A DNA stretch of 7,296 nt, taken from positions 1 through 7,296 of the forward strand of contig JAFADT010000467.1 in the NCBI GenBank assembly GCA_023424585.1, written 5' to 3'. The notes below the pieces were generated by a model. That model was not told where the DNA came from. It worked only from the letters and a program-made list of their open reading frames with translations, and searched no databases. How positions within the stretch are numbered: the first letter of the stretch is position 1; the number at the start of each line of letters is the position of its first letter. The DNA is from Pseudomonadota bacterium. GTDB lineage: Bacteria > Myxococcota > Myxococcia > Myxococcales > Myxococcaceae. A program made the position numbers and the translations under genes. Shown piece by piece: positions 5,268-7,296 of this stretch.

Positions 5268-6779
5268 ATGGAAGTTCGGATGAGATGGACAAGGCTTTGG
5301 GCGGTGGTGCTGGCGGTGGGCAGCGGGGCTCTGGGGGGATGTGAGGACTCGGATCCGCCAGCGAATCCGCTTCCGGACGCGGGGACCGTGGATGCGGGGA
5401 CCTCGGATGCAGGAACAGACGCGGGCTCACTGGGGGAACCGCTGCCCTGTGAGAAGGCGCAAGGCGTCTGCGCGGGGGCCCGGCGGGCCGTGGTGGATGG
5501 GGCCTACGAGCCGGTGTGCACCGCGCGCTCGTATGGCGCTGACTACGAGGCCACGGAGACGCGCTGCGACGGGCTGGACAACGACTGCGACGGGGTGACG
5601 GACCCTCCGACCTGGTCCCAGGTCGCGTCGCTGGGATTGCCCCCGCATGGGGGCCGGATCAGCAGCGTCCGGGTGACGGACGGAATCCTGGCGGCGGTCT
5701 TCGACAGGGAGGCGGTGGTCCGGGTCATCCGGCTGGATACCGCGCTGACTCCACTTGGCACCACGGAGATCCCGGTGGAGGTCCAGGATGCCTCGTCGCT
5801 GGACTCGGTGAGCACCCGGCTGCTGCGCACGTCCCAGGGGCCCGCGCTGTACTACGCGTCAGCGGGGCCGGGCGGCGACCACACCCGGGGCCACCTCCTC
5901 CTATTGGACGAGCAGGGCCATCGCGTGACCCGCCAGGGTGAGCCCGAGGGCGGCGCGCTCCTCTTCGACCAGGCCGTCGGGGACAGGGCCACCGCGGCGG
6001 CCGTGTCGGCGGACGGGACGCGGGTCTTCGCGGCATGGCGGGATGCCTCCCTGGGCACCGCTGGCCGCGAGCTGTGGGGCACGCTCACGGAGCTCGACGG
6101 CCAGACCGTGGTGGCTCCTCGCGTCCTGATGCAGGTGCTCGCGCAGGACAAGGTGCTCCACGGCGTGGACGTGATGGGGCTGCGCGACGGTGGCTTCCTC
6201 GTGCTGGCACAGGAGCTCAAGGAAGGCGCTTCCGAAGGGCTGCTGCGGCTCCAGCACCTCGATGCCAGCCTGCAACCCGTGGGCGAGGAGCGGACCTTCT
6301 CCGTGGAGGAGAGTCCGACGGCCCGGCTCGTGGACCTGGGCGCGGTGGCAGGGGGGGCCTTGGACTCCCCTGCCATCGTGCTGCGCAGCGTGGCGGGCGG
6401 GGAGCGCGCGCTGAAGGTCCTGGGGAATCTCTTCGGCGAAGGGACCACGCGCACCCTGGCCGTGACGACTCCGGAGGAAGTTCCCTGGTACGGGGCCGCG
6501 GTGACGGCCCGTGGCCTTGAGGCGGCGTGGCTCTCCGTGTCCAGGGACCCGCAGGGCGGCGACTCCTCGTTCGGGTGGCGGGGCCGCTTCTGGGCCCTGG
6601 GGCAGGGGGGCACCGCGAAGGACCTGTCGCCCGGAGCTGACCTCATGCCCCTGCACCGGTACGCGCAGTGGGTGATGCTGGAAGAGCTGCCGGAGCACTG
6701 GATGGGGGCGCTCGTCATGACCTCCACGGAGCGCCCGGAGGCCCACACCCTCCAGGCGGTCCGCTACTGCGCACCGTGA
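5268..6779 (+). CDS. Lipoprotein with DAG-repeat linker and MopE-type cysteine module
   Basis: A 503-residue protein from ATG 5268. GAGGGG at 5259-5264 favours 5265 or 5268 over the TTG at 5223; ATG 5280 is a further option. A signal peptide ends in lipobox LGGC (Cys25 lipidated). A linker of four DAG units follows (residues 37-53). Next comes a cysteine module (C61, C68, C84, C100, C107) whose core is CDGLDNDCDGVTD (100-112). This is the putative metal-binding motif named after the copper-repressible MopE protein of Methylococcus and common in myxobacterial surface proteins. Residues 113-503 are repeated beta-strand-like stretches, possibly a propeller (VRVTDGILAAVFD, TRVFAAWRD, GGFLVLAQEL), and end in YCAP. 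It is probably an outer-membrane or surface lipoprotein. Binding of metal and any partner are inference, and the ligand is unknown. It converges on the DUF3224 gene with a 1-nt gap. Confidence 0.85.
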   Translation: MEVRMRWTRLWAVVLAVGSGALGGCEDSDPPANPLPDAGTVDAGTSDAGTDAGSLGEPLPCEKAQGVCAGARRAVVDGAYEPVCTARSYGADYEATETRCDGLDNDCDGVTDPPTWSQVASLGLPPHGGRISSVRVTDGILAAVFDREAVVRVIRLDTALTPLGTTEIPVEVQDASSLDSVSTRLLRTSQGPALYYASAGPGGDHTRGHLLLLDEQGHRVTRQGEPEGGALLFDQAVGDRATAAAVSADGTRVFAAWRDASLGTAGRELWGTLTELDGQTVVAPRVLMQVLAQDKVLHGVDVMGLRDGGFLVLAQELKEGASEGLLRLQHLDASLQPVGEERTFSVEESPTARLVDLGAVAGGALDSPAIVLRSVAGGERALKVLGNLFGEGTTRTLAVTTPEEVPWYGAAVTARGLEAAWLSVSRDPQGGDSSFGWRGRFWALGQGGTAKDLSPGADLMPLHRYAQWVMLEELPEHWMGALVMTSTERPEAHTLQAVRYCAP

Positions 6780-6780
6780 G

Positions 6781-7188
6781 TCACGGCGCGTCGGGCAGGG
6801 TGTACTGGAAGTCGTAGGAGTGCTTCCCGCCCGGCGCGATGTCGATGGTCATCGAACCGGCGAGCCCCGTGAGCTCGCCGGTTCCGGAGTCCGGCACTAC
6901 CGTTATGACCAGCTGGGGCGCACCGCGCGTCATGGTCCCGGAGTGCTGGAGCGCGAAGGTGCCGCTTCGGCCGTCCAGCGTGCCGCTGACGCGCTCCATC
7001 GCCACGTACCCCGCGGACCCGTCCACCTGCGCCCGCACCGCGAGCATCTGCCCCTGGCTCGTGGCCTCCAGCCCGCCGTGAAAGCGCTTGTCGAGCGTCA
7101 TCCGGCCTGGAGCCGCCTCCACCGCGTCCGCCTCTGGCGGCATGGGGGTGAGCTTGACGTCGAAAGGGCCACTCGCGCGCTTCATCAT
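6781..7188 (-). CDS. DUF3224 family protein
   Basis: A 135-residue protein from ATG 7188. AGGGAG lies about 9 nt upstream; the ATG at 7185 is a near-equal alternative, and the open frame reaching 7251 adds only an Arg-rich stretch. Family-typical segments are in order: ASGPFDVKLTP (5-15), LDKRFHGGLEATSQGQM (32-48), GSAGYVAMERVSGTLDGRSG (57-76), QHSGTM (81-86), VVPDSGTGELTGLAG (97-111) and the closing YDFQYTL (125-131). DUF3224 proteins are small soluble beta-barrel-type proteins of about this size. No reaction is established for the family. There is no signal peptide, so it is probably cytoplasmic. The gene is monocistronic as far as can be seen, and its stop is 1 nt from the stop of the convergent lipoprotein gene. 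Confidence 0.9.
   Translation of the reverse strand: MMKRASGPFDVKLTPMPPEADAVEAAPGRMTLDKRFHGGLEATSQGQMLAVRAQVDGSAGYVAMERVSGTLDGRSGTFALQHSGTMTRGAPQLVITVVPDSGTGELTGLAGSMTIDIAPGGKHSYDFQYTLPDAP
6854..6884. terminator. Perfect 12-bp hairpin inside the DUF3224 gene
   Basis: GAACCGGCGAGC (6854-6865) and GCTCGCCGGTTC (6873-6884) pair over 12 bp with a 7-nt loop. It covers DUF3224 residues 102-112. It lies 75 nt past the stop of the lipoprotein gene, which has no intergenic room for a terminator, so it may end that transcript within the neighbour's coding DNA. No U-tract follows on either strand. Confidence 0.4.
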
Positions 7189-7226
7189 GGATATCCGCTC
7201 CCTTGGCTGGTGGCCGGACAGATACG

Positions 7227-7244
7227 CCAGGCGCCCGCGCCTGG
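7227..7244. promoter_or_regulatory. Palindrome upstream of the DUF3224 gene
   Basis: CCAGGCGC (7227-7234) and GCGCCTGG (7237-7244) are perfect inverted arms around CC, 38 nt before the ATG at 7188. On the minus strand TTGCAA lies just before it and TATCTG just after it, 21 nt apart. That spacing is too long for a normal sigma-70 promoter but recalls the stretched, palindrome-filled spacers of MerR-type promoters. It is a candidate operator only. Confidence 0.3.
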
Positions 7245-7296
7245 ATTGCAAAAACGCGTCACCCCCGGGCCTTAGGACCCGCTTAAGACTCTTCCC

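Noticed and set aside
5852..6748. Overlapping minus-strand frames of 298 and 281 residues opposite the lipoprotein gene
   Set aside because: They are antisense to a gene with a lipobox and MopE motif, and no start signal or motif was found.

Overview
The window is very GC-rich, with a strong G/C bias at third codon positions. It carries protein types common in predatory delta-proteobacteria: a lipoprotein with a DAG-repeat linker and a MopE-type CDGxDNDCDG cysteine module, a DUF3224 protein, and a SycD-like TPR protein. It most likely comes from a myxobacterium (Myxococcus, Corallococcus, Pyxidicoccus or a relative). This placement rests on composition and protein style, not on a marker gene.

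Layout. (1) 1-697, plus strand: the 3' part of a gene for a tandem-repeat protein with units of 65, 65 and 68 residues and a closing half unit. Two neighbouring units are almost identical at the DNA level. (2) 856-2568, plus strand: a two-gene unit. The first gene encodes a DUF1521 protein with the GDPH signature of the metal-ion-inducible autocleavage (MIIA) domain known from the Bradyrhizobium type III effectors NopE1/NopE2. The second, 57 nt downstream, encodes a TPR protein resembling SycD/LcrH type III secretion chaperones. (3) 2588-4966, minus strand: a class C beta-lactamase-fold serine hydrolase with an export signal, and upstream of it a membrane-anchored protein of unknown function. 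(4) 4967-5267: a 301-nt divergent intergenic region. (5) 5268-6779, plus strand: a MopE-motif lipoprotein. It converges on (6) 6781-7188, minus strand: a DUF3224 protein whose stop codon lies 1 nt from that of the lipoprotein gene. The remaining 108 bases are upstream DNA of the DUF3224 gene.

Most interesting point. A MIIA-type autocleaving protein sits directly beside a SycD-like chaperone. This looks like an effector-chaperone pair for a type III-like export system. Myxococcus xanthus is known to use a needleless type III-like apparatus in contact-dependent prey killing, so a predation effector is a reasonable hypothesis. No secretion machinery gene is visible here, so the link is inference. 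The upstream repeat protein is on the same strand and could belong to the locus, but a candidate terminator separates it. The right half looks like ordinary cell-envelope accessory genes with no clear link to the pair.
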